Assembly: GCA_037127315.1 (NCBI GenBank)
Contig: JBBBDQ010001027.1
Coordinates: 855,001-919,000, forward strand
Source of the DNA: Ascarosepion bandense
Lineage: Eukaryota > Mollusca > Cephalopoda > Sepiida > Sepiidae
DNA length: 64,000 nucleotides
Reading direction: 5' to 3'
Part shown: one piece after another, positions 11,100-21,837 of the stretch
Layout: each line of letters begins with the position of its first letter
Position numbering within the stretch: position 1 is the stretch's first letter
Program-made: the position numbers and the translations under genes
The notes under the pieces: generated by a model
Seen by the model: the letters and a program-made list of their open reading frames with translations, nothing else
Told to the model about the DNA's origin: nothing
Database searches by the model: none

Positions 11100-11295
11100 A
11101 CCTTCCCACGCAAGATTAGATGTGACACAAAGTCATTTTATAGTGGGTCTTCCCGGCCATATAGCCGGGCCAAAACATATCTGTCTATTTTTCCCCAGTC
11201 GTGATTCTATCCTTCGGCGGAACCATGACTGGGTTAGTGCTCTCTGCTCGGAAGCAGTGAGCGCTCTCTACCCGAAGGCAGAGAGCTGACAGTGT
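11100..11295 (+). repeat. Dispersed repeat shared with 24,830-24,975
   Basis: Blocks such as CCGGCCATATAGCCGGGCC, ATATCTGTCTA and CCCAGTCGTGA recur in the same order at 24,900-24,965. It contains a local inverted repeat around CTCTCTGCTCGGAAGCAGTGAG. Class unknown. Confidence 0.5.
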
Positions 11296-11699
11296 CATAG
11301 TCGCAGCTTGAAAAACAGCAACTGATAATCCTTCTAATCCCCCTACCCGAACAATGCATAACTATACTCACCAATGATGCCAAGGAGGGGTGCTGGAGAA
11401 GTAAGGAGACGTGTTGTCACTTGGTCTCAAGTAGAAGGCACTAGATACTACTGGTAGTAAAAGAAAATGGGTACAAATTATAAATCACTGAAAATATTGA
11501 GATAATGATATTGACTGAAATCCCCAAGAGGAGGATGGCTCAAGAAGTGTGAGAAAAAACCAGGTGTCGTTTCATCCACAATGAGAATTGCTAATTATTA
11601 TGTTAATTATTTTCTTCTCTCGTATTTCTCACTTGTGAAAATCTCGACCGACTTTGAACTTTATATTTTTGGAGGTCATTTTCCTGTCAACTACGATCT

Positions 11700-11873
11700 T
11701 CAAAAAATATAAATACAATACCAATCGTTATCTTTTGTCTCCTTGAATCCTGTTCATCTTTTGCTTTCTCCGTAACCTCTTGCATCTTAGTAACTTCATT
11801 GCCTTGCTTGGAGAGAAAGTGGTGTGAAAATCCGTCAAAAAAAAAAAAAAAAAAAAAAAAAATCGAAAAGTCA

Positions 11874-11910
<37 letters not shown>
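11700..11910 (+). repeat. LINE-like 3' end with poly-A and (TAA)n
   Basis: TTCATTGCCTTGCTTGGAGAG resembles the end of the jockey/CR1-like 3' UTR, followed by about 26 A and, shortly after, (TAA)n. Too diverged to place firmly. Confidence 0.4.
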
Positions 11911-11911
<1 letters not shown>

Positions 11912-12029
11912 AAGGAATGGCGCGATTTAAGGAGACACATTGTTTGACAATGTTTAACAATATTTTGACAGTATGTATTTTTCAAGTTATATTTTAAAAT
12001 TAAAGTATAATTTTTTATTTGTCTATACT

Positions 12030-12215
12030 TCTTTCACACTAGTTACATTATTCGGACTATTGTCCTCATTTTCGTTGCCATTTTCACGACGTTTCGGCCA
12101 TTGTACGCTACGGCCTTCTTCTGGCGCTAGGAATGTCGGAGTTCCTAGCCGAAACGTCGTGAAAATGGGAACGAAAATGAAGACAATAGTCCGAAGATGA
12201 GGACAATAATCCCAA
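12030..12215. repeat. Foldback element bearing class a hammerhead-like core
   Basis: The left arm (about 12,040-12,125) and right arm (about 12,140-12,212) are inverted copies containing GACGTTTCGGCC and its complement. Relatives: 26,491-26,880 and 9,098. Confidence 0.75.
12085..12127 (-). ncRNA. Hammerhead-like core, class a
   Basis: Minus strand: CAGAAGA (U4 replaced by A), an extra A, GGCCG pairing with a near-complement TGGCC, GAAACGTC. ACGT is self-complementary and followed by C, so a GUC triplet is present; GCGC/GTG can form a 3-bp stem I. The U4 change argues against activity. Confidence 0.4.
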
Positions 12216-12366
12216 TAATGTAAATAATGTGTATAATTTTTTTTAAAAACATAACTTGAAGGAGACGGACACACTGTCGAAACGTTGTTTTTTTTCTTTT
12301 ACTTTCCTTAAATCGCACACTTCGCTAAGCGCTGAAAAATATTGGAAGGGTTGCATCAATCATTGT

Positions 12367-12367
<1 letters not shown>

Positions 12368-12401
<34 letters not shown>
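12368..12401. repeat. (TAA)n run at LINE 5' junction
   Basis: The RLE LINE fragment begins immediately after this run, with no other intervening sequence. Confidence 0.9.
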
Positions 12402-12402
<1 letters not shown>

Positions 12403-13770
12403 GAGTTATGGCCATTAATAGCCTTGCAATCCCAGTTGTCCAATATAGCTTCAACATCTTAAACTGGACTCTAAACGACATCAGGCGAATGGATTCTAAA
12501 ACAAGAAAGCTCTTTTCTAAGCATAAGATGCATCATTCAAAGGCTGATGTAGACCGTCTATACATATCCCGTAAAGAAGGTGGAAGAGGTCTTATTCAGC
12601 TGGAATTGTCATACAAGACAACAACTATTGGCTTACTAACATACATAGAAACAACAAAGGATTGGATGATACAATTAGTAAGGCAACATGAAGAAAGAAA
12701 GAAAAAATATTCAATAATAAAAGAAGGCAGTAAATACAAACAAGAATTACAGTTAGTAGATTCTGTAGAAAAGCAAAACAGAAGCCAAGAACCAACTATT
12801 GCGGCAAAAAATATGAAAATGAAAGCCAAAGATAAAGCTCTTGAACAGATGAAACAACGCTGGCAAGACAATATCCAGAACGTGCCAATAAATCCAATGT
12901 TGATAAAGTTAATACTCATCGATGGTTACGTGCATCTGGATTAAAGTCTGAAACTAAAGGCTTTATTCTTGTTGCGCAAGACCAAAGTCTTTTCACTAGG
13001 AACTTCCAGGCAAATATTATACATAATAATGTGGATCCAAAATGCAGTTTTTTTTAAAAAAATAAATACCAAGAAACAATAGACCATCTAATCTCAGGCT
13101 GTTCTGTACTTGCCCCAAATGAATATAAAATCGTCACGATAGAGTGGGGCAATATTTACATTGGACAATGTGCAAACACTATGGAAAATATGTAAACAAA
13201 CACTGGTATAAACATCACCCAACACCGGTTGCAGAAATAGAAGATTTCACCATTCTATGGGATTACACCATCTACACAGGCAGAAAAATTGAAGCAAATA
13301 GGCCGGATATTATTGTTAAAATTTAGAAAGAAAAAACTTGCTTATTAATTGATATGGCTTGTCCAGCGGATTGTAATATAGCAACCAAGGAATTCGAAAA
13401 ACTTTCAAAATATAAAGACCTGGAAATTGAAATAGAAAAAATGTGGAAATTGAAAACAAATATCTTACTAGTGATAGTGGGTGCAGTTGGAATGATAAAA
13501 AATGGAACAAAACAACACATTGAAAGAATCCCTGGAAACCCCAGCTCAAGAGATATACAAAAAATTGTCTTGTTAACTACAGCCAACATACTAAAGAGAA
13601 TTTTGTCTATGTAACGCTAGGGATGTTAGGGGAGACAGAAAAACATGAAATGGAGCCATAACAACACACCACGACCTGCGTTAGGTCTTCCTGCAGACTT
13701 GGTTGGTAGTGCGACTATAGCAGAAATCGAAATATGATGAAAAATGACAACAAAATAATAATAATGAAGA
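12402..13770 (+). pseudogene. RLE-type LINE (R2/R4/Dong group), copy 1
   Basis: A 5'-truncated C-terminal region. RT thumb-like sequence (RVMAINSLAIPVVQYSF; DSKTRKLFSKHKM-HHSKADVDRLY, then RKEGGRGLIQLEL) runs to about 12,870, where a 13-bp loss relative to copy 3 shifts the frame. The zinc motif is broken by a T tract at 13,051 (KCSFF then stop). From 13,144 the frame reads GQYLHWTMCKHYGKY, then RPDIIVK, a stop at 13,324, and LLIDMACPAD: the K/R-PD-X(12-14)-D restriction-like endonuclease layout. It ends in the LSM stop at 13,614, with a 3' UTR to about 13,770 and (ATA)n. Such enzymes nick DNA and prime reverse transcription at the target. This copy is dead. Confidence 0.85.
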
Positions 13771-14084
13771 TTATTATTATTTTCTTTGATTTCTGTTGTA
13801 TATACCTATTCTTCTGGATTCCCACCAGAGACTTATGGTCAGAAATGGCTTCATGATATTTTCCACTGATCATTTTTGCATAAAACGCAAGCAACAACAA
13901 CAAAAAAGATTATTATTATTTCAATTGCAAACAGAACAATAAAAGCCAGAAAATTGGGTGTAAATGTGAAAGACTAGCTGCTTATTCATTAAGCCAGCAA
14001 TTCCTGTCGATGTCTATATTTCAATCAACTTGTTCGACCAAATAATCAAAGACAAGGAATTTAGAAATTGAAATTCAGAAGAGG

Positions 14085-14555
14085 CAGAGTCTGAAAACTC
14101 AGAAAATGTTCTTAATGCATTAAGGAACCATATCCCCACTTAAAAAAAAATAATGGCGAATTGAGTTTGAGTGAAATGTCAAAGATTCAACTGATGAGTA
14201 CATAATTCTAGCTTTTCGAACTGTTTTTAAACTAATTCAAAATCTGCCTTCTTGATGACATGTAGATCACTGCAGACTATAAGATTCGGCGTTTGAAAAC
14301 TCAGAAAATACCGATTGTTCTTGGTGCACTAAGGAATCATGCCCTAATAAAAAAAAAATGATGGCGAACTGAGTTTGAGTGCAATCTGAAAGATTTCACT
14401 GATGGGTCAATAATTCTAGCTCTTCAAACTCCCCTCTTTAATCTGATTCAAAATGTACCTTTTTATGACATGACTATCGCTGAAGGCGACGTCTAAAAAC
14501 TCAGAAAATATCGATTGTTTGTAGTGCACTAAATAACCACACCCTAATAAAAAAA
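14085..14555. repeat. Tandem repeat, about 190 bp, 2.5 copies
   Basis: Blocks GAAAACTCAGAAAAT, TAATGGCGAATTGAGTTTGA and CAAACTCCCCTCTTTAATC-like recur at about 14,095, 14,295 and 14,500. A detached scrap (CTTCAAACTCTCC) lies at about 15,485, after a LINE copy, so the LINE inserted into this repeat. Confidence 0.7.
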
Positions 14556-14649
14556 AACAAATATGATACTAAACCGATTTGGCGTGAAATGTAAACACCC
14601 ACCACAGTAAAGTTTTATCAATGTAACAGGTTATGGACATATATTACTG

Positions 14650-14830
14650 GAATTGTGAGGGATCAATTTATATATTGATTGTAATATAGAATTGATCCCC
14701 CATTTTATATTTACATAATTTCTTGTCTGTTGATAAGCCGTAGAAAAAGAATCAATCATTCGGTGAATACTAATTAGCTACACATGCATGTCTTTTAGAT
14801 TTATTTACATTCTCTGGAATATAAATCTAT
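14650..14830 (-). repeat. MITE-like GGGGGATCAAT palindrome (copy 3)
   Basis: Reverse-oriented relative of 5,285-5,480, with the core palindrome at 14,655-14,708 and the ACATTCTCTGGAATATAAAT tail. It directly abuts the LINE 3' end at 14,838, the same arrangement as at 5,292. Confidence 0.7.
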
Positions 14831-14837
14831 AGAATTT

Positions 14838-15009
14838 TTTTTTATATAATCATATCGCCCCAAGCAAGGCATTTTACTGCCACTGTTTTGCAAGGGGGTT
14901 ACATAGGAGGAAAGTAACGAGAAAGAGTGACAAATTTTAGGGAGTTTCAGGAAGTGGGTAAGAGAAGGATCAGAAAACTGATGAGAGTAAAGTGGACGGA
15001 GAAAGGAGC

Positions 15010-15062
<53 letters not shown>

Positions 15063-15426
15063 CAGGTTAGTGAGATAGGAGATGACTATTGACTTTACAT
15101 TTTAGTGCTTGAAGATTGTATCTGTCGGGGAAGCAAGTAAATGGAAGAGAATTTCACAGGCGGGAATTGCGAGAAAAGAAGCTGGTGGAGTAGAATTTGC
15201 CTTTACAATTTATTGGCTTCACAGTAAAAGGGTGGGACCTAGTTGCTATTCTTGTGGCTCGAGTAAATTCATATATAGGGGGCACCAGTGAGCTAAGTTC
15301 ATCGGAGTAGAGGTCGTGAAAGTATTTGTAAAAGAGACACAGGGAAACCACATTGTGCCGGTGAAAAAGTGACTGTATCTGACCTAATTTGCAGACATAT
15401 TGTCGTATATCCGTGAAGCCGACCAC
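14838..15426 (-). pseudogene. Jockey/CR1-like LINE, 3' end (copy 4, best RT tail)
   Basis: Minus strand. A 90-residue open frame (15,426-15,154) includes NVVSLCLFYKYFHDLYSDEL, SSLVPPIYEFTRATRIATRS and HPFTVKPINC, the C-terminal end of the LINE RT. The 3' UTR follows down to A-rich sequence at 14,838. Inside it, a CTCTCTCATGC motif has expanded to the (AG)n run at 15,009-15,057. 5'-truncated, inactive. Confidence 0.8.
15009..15057. repeat. (AG)n expansion within LINE 3' UTR
   Basis: Corresponds to the short (CT)3-4 present at the same place in other copies. Confidence 0.9.
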
Positions 15427-16127
15427 ATGGTTTCTACTTCATATTTAGAAGGTTACTCTCTGAGCTGACCGACATAATTTTACCTCTTCAAACTCTCCTT
15501 TTAATCTGTTTAACTGCTCATAGACATAGATATAGACGTTTTAATGAACGAGTTTACATATTCTAATGACGTCATACAATTAAGAAAAATGGTGCTGGGA
15601 ATGTCAGCTCCATATCCAACCAATTCTATCAGGATCTGTTGACTTGCAGTCTCTTGCAGTCTCAGGTTGAAATTTAGAGGTAGCTTGTGAAACAAACACG
15701 CGAATTCTAAACGTAGTAATAATATTAATAATAATGATAATAAAATAATAGAGTAGGAACAGTCATAGTTTGAGAACTGTGCAAACGATTGGGCTTTGAC
15801 TCTGTAAAGAGATGGTAGGCCCACAGTTTTGAGGTGATGCGAGAAAAAATAATAAAAACATGAGATAATTTTGGCACTTTATGATCGAGATGAAGCACTG
15901 CACCCGTGTGGGGGAGAGACGCGTTTTTGGTAGTTATGAAGAAAAAAGTGGAGCGCCCAGATTTACGGTCGGAACTTAACAGTGGGAAGAAGAGGGTGCA
16001 AAGAAAATAATAACAGAAACTTGGGATAAAAGCAGGACCTAGACCGGGAGCTACTACGAATGAAAAACGAAGAGGTTACTGTTGTGTTTTTAATAAGTAG
16101 TGTAAACTGGTGCTTCGCCAAAAATTC

Positions 16128-16130
16128 GCG

Positions 16131-16168
<38 letters not shown>
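16128..16168. repeat. (CG)n(CA)n run
   Basis: Short GC-alternating stretch, CGCGCGCGCGCA, leading into (CA)n. Confidence 0.9.
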
Positions 16169-16169
<1 letters not shown>

Positions 16170-16189
16170 ACGAAATGGAATAACTATGA

Positions 16190-16245
16190 CGTATTTTTAA
16201 TTTATTTGTCATTAAAAATAATGTTTAAACAAATAAATTATATAT
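16190..16245. repeat. Mini foldback of the TTTGTTTGAACATT family
   Basis: About 20-bp arms around ATTTATTTGTCATTAAAAAT, related to 5,875-6,243 and 57,570-57,795. Confidence 0.45.
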
Positions 16246-16265
16246 ATATGTGAAATGTGTATGTA

Positions 16266-16270
16266 TATAA

Positions 16271-16326
<56 letters not shown>

Positions 16327-16337
16327 CAGTCAGTTCA

Positions 16338-16380
<43 letters not shown>
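16266..16380. repeat. Interrupted (TCTA)n array
   Basis: Two blocks joined by CTCAGTCAGTTCATA, matching the interruptions at 10,433. Confidence 0.95.
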
Positions 16381-16968
16381 GCAATTTGTTATATATATAT
16401 TATTTATATATTATATATGCGCGGTACTTATTTAAAAGCGCTCAGCATCAGTGATAGAGCTCATATATTCAGTTAGATAGGTGCGAGTTTGTGGCCGTGG
16501 GTTTCTCACTTTTGCGATCGTCAGACAAACTGATTAATTTAAAAAAAATATTGGATATATGTAGGGCTGCGTACATTGGTGTATTTTTGTGGACAAGAAA
16601 ATACTGTTCAGCGAATAGAAATAGACAAGCCATCTGCGCGTTGACATCACAACAATTAAAGTCGGTAGATACATTATTTGAATACATCAATCAAATGCGT
16701 ATGTATGTACACAACGGCACACATATACATATATATGCCAAGCTCCATACTGTTCACATATAGTTATATTTGTGTGGCTCCCGGTGGGCGAGCGTGCGCG
16801 TGTCTGCGTACGTCAATGGGTATGCAAGTATGTATCTATGTCTGCGTTTGTATGAGAGACATCACGACGACAGATTTTCCTCCCAATGTTCCTCTCACTT
16901 TCGCAAAAATATAAATATATAAAATATATACTTTAGAACATGTACAAACTACAGTCTATTAGAAAATT

Positions 16969-17012
16969 GCACATTTTGTTTCGACATTGAAGAAACAATG
17001 TCTCATCGGGTA
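16969..17012 (-). other. Hammerhead-like core, class h
   Basis: Minus strand: CCGATGA (U4 to C), a perfect 7-bp stem GACATTG/CAATGTC with loop TTTCTT, GAAAC, then ACAAAATGT followed by G. The perfect stem II is striking, but U4C and a G at the cleavage position argue against activity. No stem I found. Confidence 0.4.
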
Positions 17013-17044
17013 GTTAATAATGATGGTAATTTTTGAAAAGAAAA

Positions 17045-18090
17045 TTTATGAAAATTCACTCCCTTTTATTATTGGAAAAAAAAAACCCAACGATGTAAAG
17101 AGGATAGGAAAGATGAGAAATAAAAAGAGAAATAAAAAAAAGGGGGCAAAGAAAGAGGAAAGAGAATGACACAGAGGAAATAAAAAACAAAGAGGAAAAC
17201 AACAGAGAAATAAAGAAATGAGAGGAAAGAGCCAATGAAAAAAGGCTCGGAGAGAAATAGACCCCAGATTTAGGTAGGAAGTAAAATATAGGCACATACA
17301 TATATCGGTCAGGCAACGTCTGGGCTTAACAAAGAGGAAAAAGTGAGAAAATACAGAGAGGGGGAAGAAAGTGGTGGGGAAACAACATAAGCGGTAAAGA
17401 CATAGAAATTTCAAATTTTGGCCGGAAATGAATTGTACATAGATACATTTGTTCGTAACATTGTATAAAAATTAATTCCTTTGGTATTTAAGAAAAAAAA
17501 AATGAAGAAATCACATACAGAGATATAGGAATTATTCAAAAAGCGCAGATTTGAGAACATTTAAAAATACAAGGTAAAGATACAAATTCATTAGTGCTAA
17601 TATGATAAAATGGAAAAAATATTAAAATTAAACTAAAAAATAATAAAAATTAACGAAAAAATTAATGTCAAAAATTAATGTTAAAAATAGAAGTTAAATT
17701 TAAATTTAAAAAATTAAATAGATCAGAATTTGTAATAGAAAATAAAGATAAAATAAAATAAAAAGAAAGATAATATAGTTAAAGTAAATTATCAATATAG
17801 TAAGATTAATACTGTAAAAAGTTTATAATTACAAAAGTTTCAAACCTTAGATTTCATATTTCTAGCAAGATTTTAATGTTAATTCTTTAATATGTTTACA
17901 ATTTACTGTAGTTTCATGTCTCTGATTCAGTAAAATGCCACTCTTCATATATTTAATAATTTCCAGTTTATTCTTGTAGACAAAGGAAACAGAGTTCATT
18001 TATCGATCCAGATATTCTAGCCTGTTTGAGAATTTTTCATTTAACTTTAGGTGTTTTATTTTCTTTTTTTAACTTCCAAAATATTTAGAA
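17045..18090. other. Purine-rich then AT-rich, no gene
   Basis: 17,090-17,400 is strongly A/G-biased on the plus strand, which produces long pyrimidine-encoded open frames on the minus strand. 17,480-17,830 is AT-rich low-complexity. No homology recognised. Confidence 0.5.
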
Positions 18091-18104
18091 AGTGACGTCA
18101 TATT

Positions 18105-18740
18105 TTGTTTATCCTTATTTCTTTCACTTATAATACGCGAAAGATTATCCGTGAGTACGAACGGAATTTATTAAACATAAGCAGACACAAAGTTTGCAAT
18201 TTATTTAATCTGACATGCCTAAAAGAAAATTTGCTGCCTAAATACACAAATATATATTCTGAATTCTGGATTCTGCAGAGTCTTCAGATTTAGTTGGATT
18301 AGTTCTTCTGTACAACCTCACGGCGTTTAAAGAAATCGATTATAATAATATAGAAGTTTATAGAGATGATGAGCTCATGATAGTAAATAAATCCACTGGG
18401 GTTAAGGTTGATAGACATAGAGAATTAGAGTTTTTAAATCTTTTGGTCTTAGCGTAGTTATTAATTCTAATATAAAACAAGTTGACTTCTTAGACATAAC
18501 GCTAGACTTAGTTTCTAATAATTTACGACTAACATGAAAAATGATGCTAACGCAATTCATATAAAGCCTGGCTCTGATTATCCACCATCCGTTATCGAAC
18601 ATATTCTATCATCGGTTGAACGTCGCATTAACATACACTCCCCCGTCAAAGAAATAATCGAAACACATCAAACTATTTACGATAAAATTCTTAGGGATAG
18701 CGGTTACCAATCTTCTAAGATCAACTTTGAGGAAAAAAAA
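18105..18740 (+). pseudogene. Penelope-like element pol, N-terminus fused to RT core
   Basis: 18,105-18,290 encodes RKIIREYERNLLNISRHKVC and CLKENLLPKYTNIY, resembling the conserved N-terminal region of PLE-type polymerases. From about 18,337 comes IEVYRDDELMIVNKSTG, with YRDD at the RT active-site position. A +1 shift then gives FKSFGLSVVINSNIKQVDFL and DITLDL; a stop; then IHIKPGSDYPPSVIEHILSS, VERRIN and YDKILRDSGY. The usual spacing between N-terminus and RT core is missing, so there is an internal deletion. The enzyme would copy element RNA at a nicked chromosome. Inactive. The exact clade (PLE versus a related YRDD-type RT) is uncertain. Confidence 0.7.
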
Positions 18741-18798
18741 AGGCTCCAGAAACATATAATTTTTCTGTTTTTATTTTTGTTTCTGGAGCCTTTTTTTA
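18734..18798. repeat. Hairpin with A/T-flanked 12-bp core
   Basis: AAAGGCTCCAGAAAC on the left and GTTTCTGGAGCCTTT on the right, extended by A and T tracts, with a T-rich loop of about 25 nt. It sits exactly at the end of the PLE relic. Confidence 0.75.
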
Positions 18799-19074
18799 GG
18801 AGGATGCAGCCACGGATATCTGTTCCCAGGACCCGGGCACCTATCAGTATTTTATTTTTCTCTGTTGCTTATCTGTTCCTGACAAAACTAAGCCGCATTC
18901 CGTATGAAGACATAGACGCAACCGAGAGGTGATGATCCATATCCGGTAGATCAGGTAATTATATTGGGATGTGGAATGGAATGCTTAAATAATCAGTGCC
19001 CATCTCGTCACATCTGTGCATGTAACTGCACAGGTCATAGTCTAGAAAGAATCAGGTTGGGGCTTTCATTTCTT

Positions 19075-19290
19075 TCTTATCATACTCCTGATGAGATTTG
19101 AAATGTTTCCGTATTGGGGTATTCTCCAGACAAGTAAGATGTTATGGACCAATAGAGTTCCTTTATCAAATCAGTGCCTTTAGTGGATTTGAAACTTCGA
19201 AAGTGGTTTCTAATGGATGCGAAGAGGAGGGTCTCTATTAATGTGATCATATGCTGCTGTGAGGTCAACATAGCAGGTCGTGTCCCTAGC
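19075..19290 (-). pseudogene. LINE RT fragment (DLTAAYDH region)
   Basis: Minus strand: DLTAAYDHIN in one frame, then SIRNHFRSFKSTKGTDL, IKELYWSITSYLSGEYPNTE and TFQISSGV in the next. This is the part of a non-LTR RT before the palm catalytic motif. One frameshift; no flanking domains survive. Confidence 0.7.
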
Positions 19291-19446
19291 GTTTAAACTC
19301 ATTAATTAGGGCAATCTATTATAGTTTCGGATGAGAACAAATGTGTCATAAATAATTATTTCTAAGAGAAAATAGATAACTTAAACCAAAGTCTCAAGTG
19401 CTGCGTTTGAGAGAAAGGAGAAGGGCGATGATGCACCCTGGATGCT

Positions 19447-19827
19447 ATGCCGGGATTTGTAATCAGAGGCCACAATTTGAACAACATAAGATACGCAGAT
19501 GATACAGTACTGATTGCAGACACAGAAAGGAAACTACATCCTACAGAAGGTAGCTGAAGAGAGTGACAAAAAAGGACTACAAATAAACTAAAGTTCCTGG
19601 GACATGCAATGAGGAAGGAGGGCTTGGAGAATCTGATACTGACAGGCCAGATAGAGGGAAAAAGAGACAGGGGAAAGCAGCGGATAACATATTTGAAGGG
19701 CTTGAGCAGGTGGATGACAGAACGGGGGTTGCGTGGTGTAACAGAAGAAAGCGTACTAAGAGCCACCAGGGATAGGGAAACGTGGAAAGCCATGATCGCC
19801 TACGTCCTGAAAGAACAGGGCACATAG
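19447..19827 (+). pseudogene. APE-type LINE: YADD palm joined to C-terminus
   Basis: GFVIRGHNLNNIRYADDTVL includes the YADD catalytic motif. A frameshift leads to LQKVAEESDKKGLQIN and a stop. An internal deletion then joins directly to KFLGHAMRKEGLENLILTGQ and RATRDRETWKAMIAYVLK, ending at TAG followed by AAGAAGAAG. Same family as 3,008-4,105 and 48,750-49,440. The missing segment is the stretch those copies retain. Confidence 0.85.
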
Positions 19828-20139
19828 AAGAAGAAGATGATGCAAGTAAAAGTAACGAGCTATTGTAATAGAAATACGAAAATCACGAGACTAGATAAGA
19901 ATAGAGTGTCAGTGAGAAGTGTGAAAAACTTGAATTTAATCATGCAGACGATGAATATAATCACAGACTCGAGGCTTTATTGGTTGAGAAAGTAATCTGA
20001 TCGTAAACTAAAGTCAAAGCGGAGGCTTCAGATGCAAAACACAAGAATAGGCAGGACTGACTTGAGACAGACTCACTGTGAGTTGTTAAAACGCGGATAT
20101 AAAAATATCGGAAAATGCTGTTGAACTAAAAATTCGTTT

Positions 20140-20370
20140 CATTCACTTACGTGCAAATAGCCTTGGGAAAAGTATTAATCCATCTCTTCTCCCTTCAGCT
20201 ATGAGTTAAATAGCAGGACAGATTGGGTTCTATAGCCTAGGTTGGTAACCAGTCTACCGCAGAAAGTAATGGTAAACTACTGTGGGAAAATGTTCCGTCA
20301 GGTCAGTTATATCTCGAAAGAGACATGATCGCCTAAGCGTATGGCACTTCACTGACTGACAGACTAAAAA
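20140..20370 (+). mobile_element. tRNA-derived SINE, 5'-truncated, 3' end intact
   Basis: Body and 3' end: CAGCTATGAGTTAAATAGCA, GGTTGGTAACCAGTCTACCG, a TCTCGAAAGAGACATGA hairpin and the terminal GTATGGCACTTCACTGACTG. Compare 23,468-23,768 in reverse. Confidence 0.8.
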
Positions 20371-21015
20371 AAGTCAAACACTCTGTGACTTTGGGATTAA
20401 GACTGACTGTTGATCATGTCCACCATAGTTTATGAATATAGAATACAGCGCAGTACGTAATCTGTTCAATGAAACAACGTCAAAGATTAATGCTCACGAT
20501 TCAGACACTCTAATGGATCGTACTATATCGCCAATACTCTGGAAAATATGGTCGCCTTTTATACACGTTGCATTGAACATTTTGAGCTTTCTGATTGGTT
20601 AATCCTTCCATTGGAGAACTATAAAATGAGTCAGCTCATGGCTGGATCACTAGTATACAGAGGTACCCAAAAAACTCCAACACTGACTACGTGAGAAAAT
20701 AGATTCAGAACCAGTGTAAATAAGTAAAAGACATTCTGTCACAGATTCGAAGGGGTTCCCCAGCAGTTCCCAGGAAGAAGAAGAAAGAAAAAAAATTGAA
20801 TAAACATAACTCAAGTACTAATTAAGCTACAAAGTAATGGTCATGCTGGTAATAACCGGTGCACTAGGAGCCCAGCCAAAACACTGAAGAAACTGTGAAC
20901 ACAAAATATTTGCTCTGGTCTTTGTGGATACTGAGTAAAGTGCAGGGAATTTGTGGGAATATCTATCACTCAATCTGTATCGATAATCACGTAACATCTT
21001 GTCCGAACAGGCACG

Positions 21016-21020
<5 letters not shown>

Positions 21021-21057
<37 letters not shown>

Positions 21058-21058
21058 T
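21021..21058. repeat. (AAT)n run at LINE 5' junction
   Basis: Borders RLE LINE copy 2 without a gap. Confidence 0.9.
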
Positions 21059-21780
21059 CTTTTCACTAGAAACTTTCAGGCAAATATTATACATAATAAT
21101 ATGGATCCAAAATGCAGATTTTGTGATAAACACCAAGAAACAATAGACCATCTAATCTCAGGCTGTTCTGTACTTGTCCCAAATGAATATAAAAATCGCC
21201 ACAATAGAGTTGGGCAATATTTACATTGGACAATGTGCAAACACTATGGAAAATATGTAAACAAACACTGGTATGAACATCACCCAGCGCCGGTTACAGA
21301 AATAGAAGATGTCACTATTCTATAGGATTACACCATCTACACAGACAGAAAAATTGAAGCAAATAGGCCAGACATTATTGTTAAAAACCAGAAAGAGAAA
21401 GCTTGTCTATTAATTGATATGGTTTATCCAGCGAATTATAACATAGCAACCAAGGAATTTGAAATAGAAAAAATGTGGAAATTGAAAACAAGAGTTGTGC
21501 CAGTGATAGTAGGTGCACTTGGAATGATAAAAAATGGAACAAAACAACACATTGAAAGAATCCCTGGAAACCCCAGCTTAAGAGATATACAAAAAATTGT
21601 ATTATTAAGTACAGCCCACACACTAAGGAAAACGTTATCTATGTAATGCTGGGGATGATAGGGAGGATAGAAAAACATGAAATGGAGTCATAACAACACG
21701 CCACTACCTGCCTTAGGTCTCCCCGCAGACTTGGTTGGTAGTGAGACCAATGCAGAAATCTAAATATGATGAAAAATGAC
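21059..21780 (+). pseudogene. RLE-type LINE, copy 2 (endonuclease part)
   Basis: Starts at LFTRNFQANIIHNN, followed by an intact CCHC-type zinc motif CRFCDKHQETIDHLISGC, then HRVGQ-like NRVGQYLHWTMCKHYGK, one stop at 21,323, RPDIIVKNQKEKACLLIDM (PD-X-D endonuclease layout) and IERIPGNPSLRDIQKIVLLS to the LSM stop at 21,644. A small in-frame loss removes KLSKYKDLE-type residues near 21,458. 3' UTR to about 21,770, then (ATA)n. The best-preserved endonuclease of the four copies, but non-functional. Confidence 0.85.
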
Positions 21781-21837
21781 ATAATAATAATAATAGTAGT
21801 AATAATAATAATAATAGTAATATTAAAAATATTTAAA

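Noticed and set aside
14185..14225. CTGATGAGTACATAATTC... as another hammerhead
   Set aside because: Followed by GAACTG rather than GAAA, and no pairing for stem II.
17046..17414. 122-residue minus-strand frame rich in Phe and Leu
   Set aside because: Arises from a purine-rich plus strand; resembles a membrane protein only by composition.
18734..18798. Rho-independent terminator
   Set aside because: No bacterial context; all surrounding sequence is eukaryotic transposon.
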